Shown piece after piece: positions 18,801-25,940 of a stretch of DNA of 38,320 bases. How positions within the stretch are numbered: position 1 is the first letter of the stretch; each line of letters opens with the position of its first letter. Source of the DNA: Muribaculaceae bacterium. GTDB taxonomy: Bacteria > Bacteroidota > Bacteroidia > Bacteroidales > Muribaculaceae. The position numbers were made by a program, and so were the translations under genes. The stretch is from positions 1 through 38,320 of the forward strand of contig JAEDFO010000018.1 in assembly GCA_016292745.1 (NCBI GenBank). The letters are read 5' to 3'. The notes beneath the pieces were generated by a model. The model made no database searches. It was not told the origin of the DNA and was given only the letters and a program-made list of their open reading frames with translations.

Positions 18801-18941
18801 CACCGTGGGCGCATTGAGGTCGGGAAACACATCAACCTCTGAATTGACAGTCACTATGGTGCCAACCACCAGAATCAAACCAGTGATAATCAACACCAGT
18901 ATACGGTTTTTCAACGAAAAACCAATTATCCTGTTAAGCAT
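15858..18941 (-). CDS. Heavy-metal efflux RND permease (CusA/CzcA family)
   Basis: This 1027-residue inner-membrane proton antiporter has the full RND layout: TM1 (ILVLIITGLILVVGTIVTV), a periplasmic porter/dock domain, a central block of helices, a second large periplasmic loop and a final helix block ending FIVPVLYYFINKK. The TM4 region reads MGALVDDAIVDVENV, with the paired acidic residues expected for proton relay in the heavy-metal (HME) branch rather than the drug (HAE) branch. SEVDVFPDLNAPTVVVMTEA and the SGSQSQIAIKLFG segment are also typical of CzcA/CusA. It lies 11 bases after the adaptor gene and overlaps the TolC gene. The metal cannot be read off with confidence; the His-rich partners suggest zinc, nickel, cobalt or copper. 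Confidence 0.93.
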   Translation of the reverse strand: MLNRIIGFSLKNRILVLIITGLILVVGTIVTVNSEVDVFPDLNAPTVVVMTEARGYAPEEIEKTVIFPIETAVNGATGVRRVRSSATTGFAVVWVEFDWGMDIYRARQIVSEKLSTIEGQLPENVDSPVLGPQSSILGEMLIIGLTSDSIPLLDVRTYADKILRPQILGIGGVSQVTVMGGDIREYQIQIDLEKMKHYGVSLSEMLNAASNINTNVGGGTIYEYGNEYIVKGEISTSNVDDIGLAVVRSDENGIVLIRDVAEVKIGEKLPKLGVASKDDKPAVLLTVTKQPNVDTNSLTDDIEAELAEIKKTMPDGMNVYTDIFKQADFINNSISNIQRSLIEGAIFVIVVLFFFLMNTRTTVISLVALPLSVIITVVILHLFGYTLNTMSLGGIAIAMGALVDDAIVDVENVYKRLRANKLLPDGERQSTLDVVFHSSAEVRMPIFNSSLIIIASFLPLFFLSGIEGRLLIPLGISFIVALLASTLVALTVTPVLCSYLLGSTDKAIGNDPRLVVMLKSHYGNGLKWCLSHRNLTLGIVGALFVVSGICFTTLGRSFLPSFNEGSFTINVATVPGVSLDVSNRIGQEAERAIMSVPEIKTVARKTGRAELDEHSRGVNASEFEAPYEIVDRPRSEIMKELREKLTAIPGTNIEIGQPISHRIDAMLSGSQSQIAIKLFGSDLNQLYRTGSQIKNLISEIPGIVDVNIEQQVSRPELSITPRRDMLARYGITINDFSEFINVVLSGEVVSQVYENGYPFDITVKADHSMVNKIDRIKSLMIDSNQGKIPLEYVADVRSSEGPNSINRENVSRRIVVSANVSNSDLRGAVKSIQKAINDNVELPEGYYVSYGGQFESEETASRTLAAASILALLIIVILLYQEFKDVKESLIILVNLPLAMIGGVLILVLTGRELNIPAIIGFISLLGITTRNGMLLISRYNHLKSEGLELHDIIFRGSVDRLNPILMTAFTTALALIPLAVNSTAPGNEIQSPMAIVILGGLLSSTVLNVFIVPVLYYFINKKDSKR

Positions 18942-18952
18942 AGCTGAAACTG

Positions 18953-20134
18953 TTAATGTTGATGATTACAAGCCGAGGGTATTTCGGAGGAATTTGCTGC
19001 GAGACGAACAAACATTGCTCCCTCAGTAACCACTTCCTCTCCGGCTTTCACTCCGCTAAGTATCTCCACACGGTTACCGTCGGATTCTCCAGTTTCCACA
19101 CGACGTTTGTCGTAACACTCTTCATCAAGACGGACAAACACATATTTGCTGCCAAGTTCTTCCTGTATGGCACTCTCGGCAACAGCCAAGGCATTGTCGC
19201 GCCCCGCACCTATGAGGTATACCTCGACATACGAACCAGCCGATACCATATTGCTGCCGTTAAATTCAATCATTACAGGAATATATCCCTGTATGGCCGA
19301 TGCATTAGGCGACGACACCACCTTACTGTTCAATTCAGCAAGAGATATGGCCGATTCGCTGTACGTCGGCTTTATGTTGGCACTCTTGATTGTCGGAATC
19401 ACATTGTAATAGCGCTCAGGCACATCAGCACGAAGCAGTAGTCGGGCATTTTTCCGAACTGTGGCTATTGATGTTCCTGCATCTACGTATTGGCCATCGC
19501 TCACGTTGAGCTGAGCCACTACTCCGCTAATTGCCGTGGTGGCAACATTTCCGCCTTGCGGACGATAGGCAAGTTTTGCCTTTTCATATGCATCGACGGC
19601 GGCAAGGTATTCGCGCTCGGTTACAATCTTGTCATTATATAAAGGTGTCAGACGGTCGAGTTCCCGTTTGGCTGTTGCCAACGTTACTTTTGCTGCCTCG
19701 TTAACATCGCCGCCCACCATGCCGGTGGCTGTTATCGAGCATATACGTTGTCCGGCACGCACTGCCACACCAAGCGACATTCCGCTGGCCAATCTCACAT
19801 TGCCTGATGTTGGAGCCACAACATCGTACGAATCACCTTGTGCCGGCAGTATCTCGCCCGATACTTTTATCACCTTGCTGAATGGTGCCGGCTCTACTTT
19901 CTCGGTCTTAACCCCATATTTTTCGGCCTTTGCACAATCAAGCACAATTTCTGCTGCTGATGACTCATGGTCATGGTCGTGTTCATGATCGTGATCGTGG
20001 TCGTGATCGTGGTCGTGAGCATGCTCCTCAGTTTCGTGGTCATGAGCGTGGTCGTGCTCGGAGTGGCCATTACTGCTGTTGCATCCCACCATCATCATGA
20101 TGTATGCAACCATCAAAATATATTTTATACGCAT
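18953..20134 (-). CDS. Periplasmic adaptor of the RND metal pump with His/Asp-rich N-terminal tail
   Basis: The 393-residue membrane-fusion protein links the RND pump to the outer-membrane channel. It starts with a lipoprotein signal (MMMVGC, Cys18), followed to about residue 58 by a tail composed almost entirely of His, Asp and Glu, which should bind divalent metals. The adaptor core then follows: VIKVSGEILPAQGDSYDVVAP (barrel-sandwich half), a coiled hairpin (AKRELDRLTPLYNDKIVTEREYL), AISGVVAQLNVSDGQYVDAG (second half), and a beta-barrel and membrane-proximal region ending KAGEEVVTEGAMFVRL. The tail is encoded by a six-base tandem repeat, so its length may vary between strains. It lies 88 bases after the small His-rich gene and 11 bases before the pump. 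Confidence 0.9.
   Translation of the reverse strand: MRIKYILMVAYIMMMVGCNSSNGHSEHDHAHDHETEEHAHDHDHDHDHDHEHDHDHESSAAEIVLDCAKAEKYGVKTEKVEPAPFSKVIKVSGEILPAQGDSYDVVAPTSGNVRLASGMSLGVAVRAGQRICSITATGMVGGDVNEAAKVTLATAKRELDRLTPLYNDKIVTEREYLAAVDAYEKAKLAYRPQGGNVATTAISGVVAQLNVSDGQYVDAGTSIATVRKNARLLLRADVPERYYNVIPTIKSANIKPTYSESAISLAELNSKVVSSPNASAIQGYIPVMIEFNGSNMVSAGSYVEVYLIGAGRDNALAVAESAIQEELGSKYVFVRLDEECYDKRRVETGESDGNRVEILSGVKAGEEVVTEGAMFVRLAANSSEIPSACNHQH
19967..20056. repeat. Hexanucleotide repeat encoding the (Asp-His)n tail of the adaptor
   Basis: Imperfect tandem copies of a six-base unit (GTGATC / GTGGTC on the plus strand) encode alternating Asp and His on the minus strand. Because the unit is a multiple of three, slippage would change tail length without shifting the frame. 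Confidence 0.85.
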
Positions 20135-20222
20135 AACTTCTTATGTATTAAGTATTTACAATTACGCATACAGCATTGGCTGTACACGAATATAAAAAGC
20201 AATTAATAATGCATGAGTGAAG

Positions 20223-20660
20223 TTATGCTACAGGTGGGGCTCTGAATCGTTGAAGTGTGTGGTAAAATTCCTGTGTAGAAGGAAGTATATAAGGCGTTCT
20301 TTCGCTATATGCCACGATTTGCGGAGCTACGACACACTCCGGCAGAACACCAAAGCCAAACAGCTGGCTCGACAAATTATTCACATGGTTGCGTATCGAC
20401 AACTGTTTAGATGCAATTATCTGCCCAAGTTTACCCGAGCAGTTTCGTTCATCGTCTTCGCTTGAATGCTTATGATTATGCCGGCAGAAACTATGGCGTG
20501 CAGTACAACCATTGTGTGCATGGTGATGCACATTCACATTGTGAAACAGATACAGACACATTGCACCGTTATCATCATGATGGTGATATTGTATTACCGA
20601 CGTCGACACAAAAATCATCGAAATCAGCACAGCGAAATATGACTGCAAACGTCGTTTCAT
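20223..20660 (-). CDS. Small exported His/Cys-rich protein, first gene of the metal efflux operon
   Basis: A 145-residue protein starts at the Met at 20660. That start gives a signal-anchor or signal peptide (KRRLQSYFAVLISMIFVSTS); the longer frame upstream has no coding character. Directly after it comes QYHHHDDNGAMC, then VNVHHHAHNGC and CRHNHKHSSEDDERNC: three His clusters alternating with four cysteines, a clear metal-binding arrangement. The C-terminal half is unremarkable and shows no known domain. It lies on the same strand 88 bases before the adaptor gene and behind a good promoter, so it probably works as a periplasmic metal scavenger, sensor or chaperone for the pump. It may belong to the DUF6769 group found beside such operons; I am not certain of that name. 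Confidence 0.75.
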   Translation of the reverse strand: MKRRLQSYFAVLISMIFVSTSVIQYHHHDDNGAMCLYLFHNVNVHHHAHNGCTARHSFCRHNHKHSSEDDERNCSGKLGQIIASKQLSIRNHVNNLSSQLFGFGVLPECVVAPQIVAYSERTPYILPSTQEFYHTLQRFRAPPVA

Positions 20661-20670
20661 TCCTCGAACG

Positions 20671-20701
20671 CAAAAGTACCACTTTTTGCCGATAGAATCA
20701 A
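20671..20701 (-). promoter_or_regulatory. Promoter of the metal efflux operon
   Basis: On the minus strand, TTG (20699-20701), a 20-base spacer and TACTTTTG (20671-20678) match the Bacteroidetes -33/-7 promoter. The -7 element ends only 10 bases before the start codon at 20660, so the mRNA leader would be just a few bases long. Confidence 0.7.
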
Positions 20702-20756
20702 CTACGATATCACTCATTATTAACGTTTTATATTCAATTAACAATTCACAGACAGA

Positions 20757-20801
20757 AACAATAATGGGGAGCACCACTAAATGGCATTCCCCATTATTGT
20801 T
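20757..20801. terminator. Strong hairpin terminator of the rplY-pth-S4 operon
   Basis: Perfect 14-base arms, AACAATAATGGGGA (20757-20770) and its complement (20788-20801), enclose a 17-base loop. The hairpin lies 22 bases beyond the S4 gene's stop on the minus strand and is followed by TTTCTGTC there. It separates this operon from the promoter of the metal operon. Confidence 0.8.
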
Positions 20802-20823
20802 GATTGTCACAACGTTTTTTCCG

Positions 20824-21261
20824 TTATTCATCGTCGTCATCGTCGTCGAAATCAAGTTCAAAGTCATCGAAATCGTCATACATGGCATCAGTAAACTCGG
20901 CAAGCGCTCGGCCCTCCTTCTTTGTAGGACGGCCCAATCCCTTCTGACGGTCGATGAATCCGCTTATGCGCGCCATCTCCAGCATGTCGTACTGGCTCTT
21001 CGGTGTCAGGTTTCGCAGATACTCCGGCACGAGCTTGGCTCCAACACGGTTTTCAATAAGCCCAAGCACCTCGAATGTGTATGTGATAGGAGGCTTGCGA
21101 ACATCAATCACTTCGCCAACCTTTAGCGGACGCGATGGTTTCACTGGCATGTTGGATATCGTGACTCGTCCCTTCTTACAGGCATCGGTGGCTATTGAAC
21201 GAGTCTTGAATATTCTCGTGGCCCAAAGCCATTTATCAATCCTTACTTCCCCCTTAGGCAT
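20824..21261 (-). CDS. S4-domain RNA-binding protein (Hsp15/HslR-like) with acidic tail
   Basis: The 145-residue protein opens with an S4 domain: VRIDKWLWATRIFKTRSIATDACKKGRVTIS, then a second strand pair around LKVGEVIDV. In E. coli the related Hsp15 binds stalled 50S subunits that carry peptidyl-tRNA. That fits its place in an operon with peptidyl-tRNA hydrolase and ribosomal protein L25. After the domain comes a basic linker (QKGLGRPTKKEGRAL). The last ~18 residues are almost all Asp, Glu and Phe, an unusual acidic tail that might be flexible or self-inhibitory. Its start is one base after the pth stop, so the two are co-translated. Hsp15 function is inferred from family and context. Confidence 0.85.
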   Translation of the reverse strand: MPKGEVRIDKWLWATRIFKTRSIATDACKKGRVTISNMPVKPSRPLKVGEVIDVRKPPITYTFEVLGLIENRVGAKLVPEYLRNLTPKSQYDMLEMARISGFIDRQKGLGRPTKKEGRALAEFTDAMYDDFDDFELDFDDDDDDE

Positions 21262-21262
21262 A

Positions 21263-21826
21263 TTATTTATTATTATAATGTGTCATTGTAAACGACAGCC
21301 CCGACAAGCAGAACGACTTTATAGCGTCGACGGCCAGCTGCAAGCGCTCCGGCATGGCTGCCTGTTGCTCGGGTGTGAAATTGCCAAGCACATACTCTAT
21401 CTGCATTCCACGCGGGAAATCGTTGCCTATTCCAAAACGCAGACGGGCATAATTCTGGGTGCCTAGCTTGGCTGCAATGTCCTTCAGGCCATTATGCCCG
21501 GCATCGCTTCCTTTTCCTTTCAGACGCAATGCACCGAAAGGCAACGCCAAATCGTCGACCACTATAAGGACATGGTCGATATCGAACTTCTCTTTCTGCA
21601 TCCAATATGCCACAGCATCACCACTCAGATTCATGTAGGTCGACGGCTTCAGCAGTGTGAGAATCTTGTTTTTCACCCTCACTGTTGCCACATCGCCATA
21701 TCGCTGTGTTGTGAAAACAATATTGGATGCCTCAGCAAAGGCATCCAATACTTTAAATCCAATATTGTGGCGGGTATTTCGGTACTCTGCACCGATGTTA
21801 CCCAAGCCGACTATAAGATATTTCAT
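21263..21826 (-). CDS. pth: Peptidyl-tRNA hydrolase
   Basis: Pth releases tRNA from prematurely dropped peptidyl-tRNA and is usually essential. The 187 residues match bacterial Pth: MKYLIVGLGNIGAEYRNTRHN with catalytic His20, TYMNLSGDAV with the conserved Asn, VVDDLALPFG with the catalytic-dyad Asp, and KGKGSDAGHNGLKDI with the second Asn/His set. RFGIGND and FVLGNF-like elements follow. It sits 24 bases after rplY and one base before the S4 gene. The rplY-pth pairing is widespread in bacteria, which supports all three calls. Confidence 0.97.
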   Translation of the reverse strand: MKYLIVGLGNIGAEYRNTRHNIGFKVLDAFAEASNIVFTTQRYGDVATVRVKNKILTLLKPSTYMNLSGDAVAYWMQKEKFDIDHVLIVVDDLALPFGALRLKGKGSDAGHNGLKDIAAKLGTQNYARLRFGIGNDFPRGMQIEYVLGNFTPEQQAAMPERLQLAVDAIKSFCLSGLSFTMTHYNNK

Positions 21827-21850
21827 TAATTCAAACGAATCTTGATATCA

Positions 21851-22498
21851 TTAAGCCTTAGCCTGTGCACCACGGGCAGCACGAGTCAACTGAACGGCGC
21901 AAACCACAGCATTCTTAGCGTTAACCACTTCGAATCCATCGTAGTGGAGGTCGCCAACCTGGATTGTCTTGCCAAGTTCGAGGGCGTCAACGTTGATAAC
22001 TACACGTTCTGGAATTTCCGAGTAGATAGCTTTTACCTTGAGTTTCTTCATCGAGAGGCTCAACTTACCACCGGCCTTTACACCAGCTGCGTGACCTTCG
22101 AGCTTAACAGGCACTTCAACAACCACCGGTTTCTTGTCGTTTACTTCGAGAAGGTCCATGTGGAGAATAGTGTCCTTTACTGGCTGGAACTGGAGGTCCT
22201 TGAGGATTGCTTTTCTTGTTACACCGTCAAATGTCAAGTCAATCTCGAATACATCTGGCGAATAAACCAGCTTGCGTACATCCTCAGCCTTAACTGTAAG
22301 GTCAGTAGTGATGATACCCTTGTTGCGGGCGCCAAGTTCTACTACTTTCTGACCTGCCAAAAGTGTACCGTTGTAAGGAAGTTCTACAACTTCACCACCG
22401 TTAAGCACTACAGGAATCAAGTTCTCTTCGCGAAGCTTTGCTGAAGCCTTCTTGCCAAGTTCTGTTCTCGGCTCTGCGTTTAATTTGAAAATTTTCAT
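21851..22498 (-). CDS. rplY: 50S ribosomal protein L25 (Ctc type)
   Basis: This protein binds 5S rRNA in the large ribosomal subunit. The 215-residue product is the long CTC form: an N-terminal L25 barrel (MKIFKLNAEPRTELGKKASA to about residue 95) and a C-terminal TL5-type beta domain (PVKLEGHAAGVKAGGKLSLS, VVINVDALELGKTIQVGDL). The tail ends in a basic, Ala-rich stretch. A well-formed promoter with an 80-base leader lies upstream, and pth follows 24 bases downstream. In Bacillus the homologue is also called general stress protein Ctc. Confidence 0.96.
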   Translation of the reverse strand: MKIFKLNAEPRTELGKKASAKLREENLIPVVLNGGEVVELPYNGTLLAGQKVVELGARNKGIITTDLTVKAEDVRKLVYSPDVFEIDLTFDGVTRKAILKDLQFQPVKDTILHMDLLEVNDKKPVVVEVPVKLEGHAAGVKAGGKLSLSMKKLKVKAIYSEIPERVVINVDALELGKTIQVGDLHYDGFEVVNAKNAVVCAVQLTRAARGAQAKA

Positions 22499-22577
22499 CG
22501 TTTTTGTTTTTGTGTTACTAAAAATTAAGTTATTTGCCCCTTAATTTCCCATCACACGGTATTTTTAAAAAGCGGTG

Positions 22578-22608
22578 CAAAGTTACTAATTTATTGGCTT
22601 TCATACAA
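22578..22608 (-). promoter_or_regulatory. Promoter of the rplY-pth-S4 operon
   Basis: On the minus strand TTG (22606-22608), exactly 20 bases of spacer and TAACTTTG (22578-22585) give one of the best -33/-7 matches in the window. The transcript would carry a leader of roughly 75 bases before the rplY ATG. No obvious structured element was recognised in that leader. Confidence 0.8.
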
Positions 22609-22682
22609 GTCATCCAACGAAAAATATCCAAATTCATTTCAAAATGCTTCATATGCTAAGCCTCTGCCTTTTGAATCCTCAT

Positions 22683-24158
22683 TTATTCGATATCCTGAAG
22701 CTCGTCGATTGCCATCATGTCTGGCATTTCGGCATCGATATCTTCTGCCTCATTTCGATACCGGGCAGATTCACACATTGCACTGATTATCTTCAAAATC
22801 GACTTCAGCGAATTGTCCGATTCTGGGTCGTCTATCGACCCCTTGAATTGCATCGACTTGGAATCCTTGATTGCAAAGTCTAAACTTCCGGAAATGTCAG
22901 CACCTACTGCACTGCCAAGTCCATAGCTTACTGCACTACCCGATTCTCCTGTAGTGGCATGTAATGCAAGCATATTGCCTTTAAAATCCGGCTTTGACTC
23001 CGACGGCCTTGTTTCCTGAGTGTTTGAGACAACGAAGCAACCGTCGCGCTCGCTGAATGACAATTCCACGCCCGGCATTACCGGTCCAACCTTATATATT
23101 CCATCGCGCTTCTCACAACTTATGCCGTAGGTCTTACACAGCTGAACCATCAATTCCTCCAGTTGCGGCACATCGTCCGACTCAATCACTGCAGTAAATT
23201 TCGGTACTATCGAATAAGCATCGTACACCAAACCAACAGCCACATCGCCTTTAATCGTTGCCAAAGCTTCATTCAACTTCTGCTTTACCTCTTCGTTGCC
23301 CATACCAGCCATCGAAAGAACCGACATAATTGGCAACTTGAGAAGCTTTTCTCCATTAAGACCGATGCCAAACGACACTGTGCTGCCATCGGGAAGCATC
23401 GACAAGACCTTGCCACCATGCATCGGCTCCAATACCGATTCAAGCATCCGCATAGGCTCCGATTCGGCATGCGACAAATCAACATCAACCACAACCGATT
23501 CCTTTTCGAAATTCACATGCGACACCACATAACCGTTGGCCGACACAATACCGCCCATCATATTTCCGTATCTTGCGCCAACCACATTTCTCAACAATCG
23601 GTCAGCCACTTTGCCTTCGGTGAAAACCGTCATGTCGTCGTTACCGGATAGTGCCTCCGACATATCCTTGCTAATGCTTTTCTGCTTAGTCCCGGCCTCA
23701 AACAGTTTGGCAATAGCATTGCCATCGGTGCCAGCTATGCATTTATCGCCGTAAATACCGAAAACCTTTCCATCAAGCTCATACACTTTAACATCGCCTA
23801 TCAAGGTCTCCACAAACGATGCCTCAGCCAACGATTGGGCAAATTCATCGGCATCTCTCAGCCCAAACAAACAATATGCCTTCTCTAATGAGGCATCAGC
23901 AAACAAATACGATGCCGCATCGGCATCAATACCTTTTACTTCAGTCTGAAACGGCACAACGATTTCCTCGGGTACTGTAATCGGTCCGTTATCGGCCGAT
24001 ATCCCAGCCTTGGCAAGCACCTCGTGGGTGTTTATCTTTACCACAAGTGCCGAATCATCGGGCACCATCGTCAACAAATCGCCGTTATTTGTGCACGAAA
24101 CCACCGCAAGCAGCACACACGCAAGCAGCGAACCAATAAATTTCCTTCTGAGAATCAT
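22683..24158 (-). CDS. DUF4836-type lipoprotein
   Basis: From the Met at 24158 the product is 491 residues and begins with a lipoprotein signal (MILRRKFIGSLLACVLLAVVSC, Cys22). A Met four codons upstream (24170) is also possible. The longest frame starts inside the -7 element and is rejected. After the signal comes MVPDDSALVVKINTHEVLAKAG, the 'threshold' opening I associate with DUF4836 proteins of Bacteroidetes, followed by repeated sections on activity-like scores (YCLFGLRDADEFAQSLAE, VFGIYGDKCIAGTDG). The function of this family is not known. The many Asp/Glu residues suit a soluble envelope-facing protein. It is divergent from the DUF4301 gene. Confidence 0.7.
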   Translation of the reverse strand: MILRRKFIGSLLACVLLAVVSCTNNGDLLTMVPDDSALVVKINTHEVLAKAGISADNGPITVPEEIVVPFQTEVKGIDADAASYLFADASLEKAYCLFGLRDADEFAQSLAEASFVETLIGDVKVYELDGKVFGIYGDKCIAGTDGNAIAKLFEAGTKQKSISKDMSEALSGNDDMTVFTEGKVADRLLRNVVGARYGNMMGGIVSANGYVVSHVNFEKESVVVDVDLSHAESEPMRMLESVLEPMHGGKVLSMLPDGSTVSFGIGLNGEKLLKLPIMSVLSMAGMGNEEVKQKLNEALATIKGDVAVGLVYDAYSIVPKFTAVIESDDVPQLEELMVQLCKTYGISCEKRDGIYKVGPVMPGVELSFSERDGCFVVSNTQETRPSESKPDFKGNMLALHATTGESGSAVSYGLGSAVGADISGSLDFAIKDSKSMQFKGSIDDPESDNSLKSILKIISAMCESARYRNEAEDIDAEMPDMMAIDELQDIE

Positions 24159-24187
24159 AATCGTAATCATCTTATGTCGTACAATCA

Positions 24188-24216
24188 CAAATCTACAAAA
24201 AACGTAGATATTTCAA
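24188..24216 (-). promoter_or_regulatory. Promoter of the DUF4836 gene
   Basis: On the minus strand TTG (24214-24216), an 18-base spacer and TAGATTTG (24188-24195) match the phylum's promoter pattern. The position places transcription start near 24181, upstream of the Met at 24170 and 24158 but downstream of the longest-frame start. Confidence 0.65.
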
Positions 24217-24343
24217 CATTAAAATCAAGAAAATATCCAACGCTGTGTAATTGTCAACGCACCCTGTTCAATAATGCGCTGTCACTACATTAAAATAATG
24301 TATCAAAGTGATTTTTTAGCGGTATGTTTCGCAAAGATTTTGC

Positions 24344-24351
24344 TATATTTG
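24344..24351 (+). promoter_or_regulatory. -7 element of the DUF4301-thioredoxin operon
   Basis: TATATTTG matches TAnnTTTG and lies 62 bases before the ATG at 24414. The alternative upstream ATG at 24324 would precede the promoter and is rejected. No clear -33 TTG was seen. Confidence 0.65.
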
Positions 24352-24413
24352 CAGATATTGCCACACTGAAAGGCAAAAAGGTGTTATATTATTCTGAACT
24401 AAACTATTTTGTT

Positions 24414-25928
24414 ATGTTTAACGAAAATGATATTAAGTTGATAGAGAAAAAAGGTATTAAGCTATCAACAATTGAAGAACAGTTATCGAGATTCAAAAAC
24501 GGTTTTCCTTATCTGAAAGTTGTTTCGGCAGCTTCAATAGGTAACGGCATAATAAAACTCAACAAAACCGAAGAAACCGAATGCATCTACACCTGGGAAG
24601 AATTCCTATTGCGCGGCGGCAGTGTTGAGAAGTTTGTTCCAGCTTCCGGTGCCGCAAGCCGTATGTTCAAGAACATGTTTGCGTTTCTCAATGCCGATTA
24701 CGATGTTCCCACAACCCAATTCGAAAAAGATTACTTTGCCGGAATCCACAACTTTGCCTTCTTCAATGCCCTTAACAACGCCTGCACCAAGCACTGCGGC
24801 AAGGACATCGACACATTGCTTGCCGAAGGCAATTACAAGGAAGTGGTGAAAATGATGCTCACCGCCGATGGCCTCAACTACGGCAATCTGCCTAAAGGCG
24901 TGCTTCAGTTCCACAAATGCTGCGGCGAAATCCATACCGCCATCGAGGAACATCTTGAAGAAGGTGCTCAATATGCCAGCGATAAGGACAAGATGGTCGA
25001 CATCCACTTCACAGTATCGCCCGAGCACCGTGAACTTTTCAAGAAGGTTATCGAAGCCTGCGGTCCTAAACTTGAAGCCAAATATGGCATTAAATACAAC
25101 ATCACCATGTCGGAACAGAAATCGTCAACCGACACAATTGCCGTCAACAAGGACAACACTCCATTCCGCAACTCCGACGGCTCGTTGCTGTTCCGTCCTG
25201 CCGGCCATGGTGCTCTTATTGAGAATCTCAACGAGCGCAATGCCGACGTGGTTTTCATCAAGAACATCGACAATGTGGTTCCAATGTCGAAACGCGATAT
25301 AACCATCCGTTTCAAGCAAATAATCGGCGGATACCTTATCCTTCTGCAAAAAGCAATTGCAAAATACCTTACTCTCATCGATTCGGGCAACTACACCATC
25401 GAAGACCTTCGCGAAATAATCCACTTTGTTCACGACAAACTCAGCATCAGATATTCTGAGACGAAATTCCTTGACGACAGTGAGCTGGCAATATACCTGC
25501 GCGACAAGCTTAACCGCCCTATCCGCGTGTGTGGTGTGGTGAAGAACGACGGCGAACCCGGCGGTGGCCCATTCATCGCTTTCAACTCCGACGGCTCTTA
25601 TTCTCCACAGATTCTCGAAAGTTCTCAATTCAGCGACGAATCGAAGGGCTTGATGGCCGAGGCCACTCACTTCAATCCGGTCGACCTGGTTTGCTACATC
25701 AAGGATATCAACGGCGAAAAATTCAATCTTCCCGACTACGTTGACCACAACACCGGATTTATTTCCGAGAAATCAAAGGACGGAAAAGAATTGCGTGCCC
25801 TTGAACTGCCAGGTCTCTGGAATGGTTCGATGAGCGACTGGAACACAGTATTCATTGAAGTGCCTGCCGAGACTTTCAACCCAGTGAAGACGGTCAACGA
25901 CTTGCTTCGCCCGATGCACCAGCAATAA
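24414..25928 (+). CDS. DUF4301 family protein
   Basis: The 504-residue product (start MFNENDIKLIEKKGIKLSTI) matches the DUF4301 proteins common in Bacteroidetes. The recognisable part is VEKFVPASGAASRMFKNMFAFL, followed by KGVLQFHKC, DIHFTVSPEHRELF, GSLLFRPAGHGALIENLNE, VVFIKNIDNVVP and RVCGVVKNDGEPGGGPF. The GHGALIENL and VKNDGEPGGGPF segments look like nucleotide- or sugar-nucleotide-handling loops similar to those of UTP-glucose-1-phosphate uridylyltransferase-type folds, but that is inference. There is no signal peptide, so it is cytoplasmic. An exported thioredoxin gene begins 12 bases after the stop. Biochemical function is unknown. Confidence 0.8.
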   Translation: MFNENDIKLIEKKGIKLSTIEEQLSRFKNGFPYLKVVSAASIGNGIIKLNKTEETECIYTWEEFLLRGGSVEKFVPASGAASRMFKNMFAFLNADYDVPTTQFEKDYFAGIHNFAFFNALNNACTKHCGKDIDTLLAEGNYKEVVKMMLTADGLNYGNLPKGVLQFHKCCGEIHTAIEEHLEEGAQYASDKDKMVDIHFTVSPEHRELFKKVIEACGPKLEAKYGIKYNITMSEQKSSTDTIAVNKDNTPFRNSDGSLLFRPAGHGALIENLNERNADVVFIKNIDNVVPMSKRDITIRFKQIIGGYLILLQKAIAKYLTLIDSGNYTIEDLREIIHFVHDKLSIRYSETKFLDDSELAIYLRDKLNRPIRVCGVVKNDGEPGGGPFIAFNSDGSYSPQILESSQFSDESKGLMAEATHFNPVDLVCYIKDINGEKFNLPDYVDHNTGFISEKSKDGKELRALELPGLWNGSMSDWNTVFIEVPAETFNPVKTVNDLLRPMHQQ

Positions 25929-25940
25929 AACCGAGTCGTC

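Noticed and set aside
19967..20056. CRISPR-like or minisatellite array
   Set aside because: Six-base units with no spacers, fully explained as the coding repeat of the adaptor's Asp-His tail.
20661..20903. Longer N-terminus (81 residues) for the His-rich protein
   Set aside because: It runs through the promoter and the terminator hairpin of the neighbouring operon and has no protein-like character.
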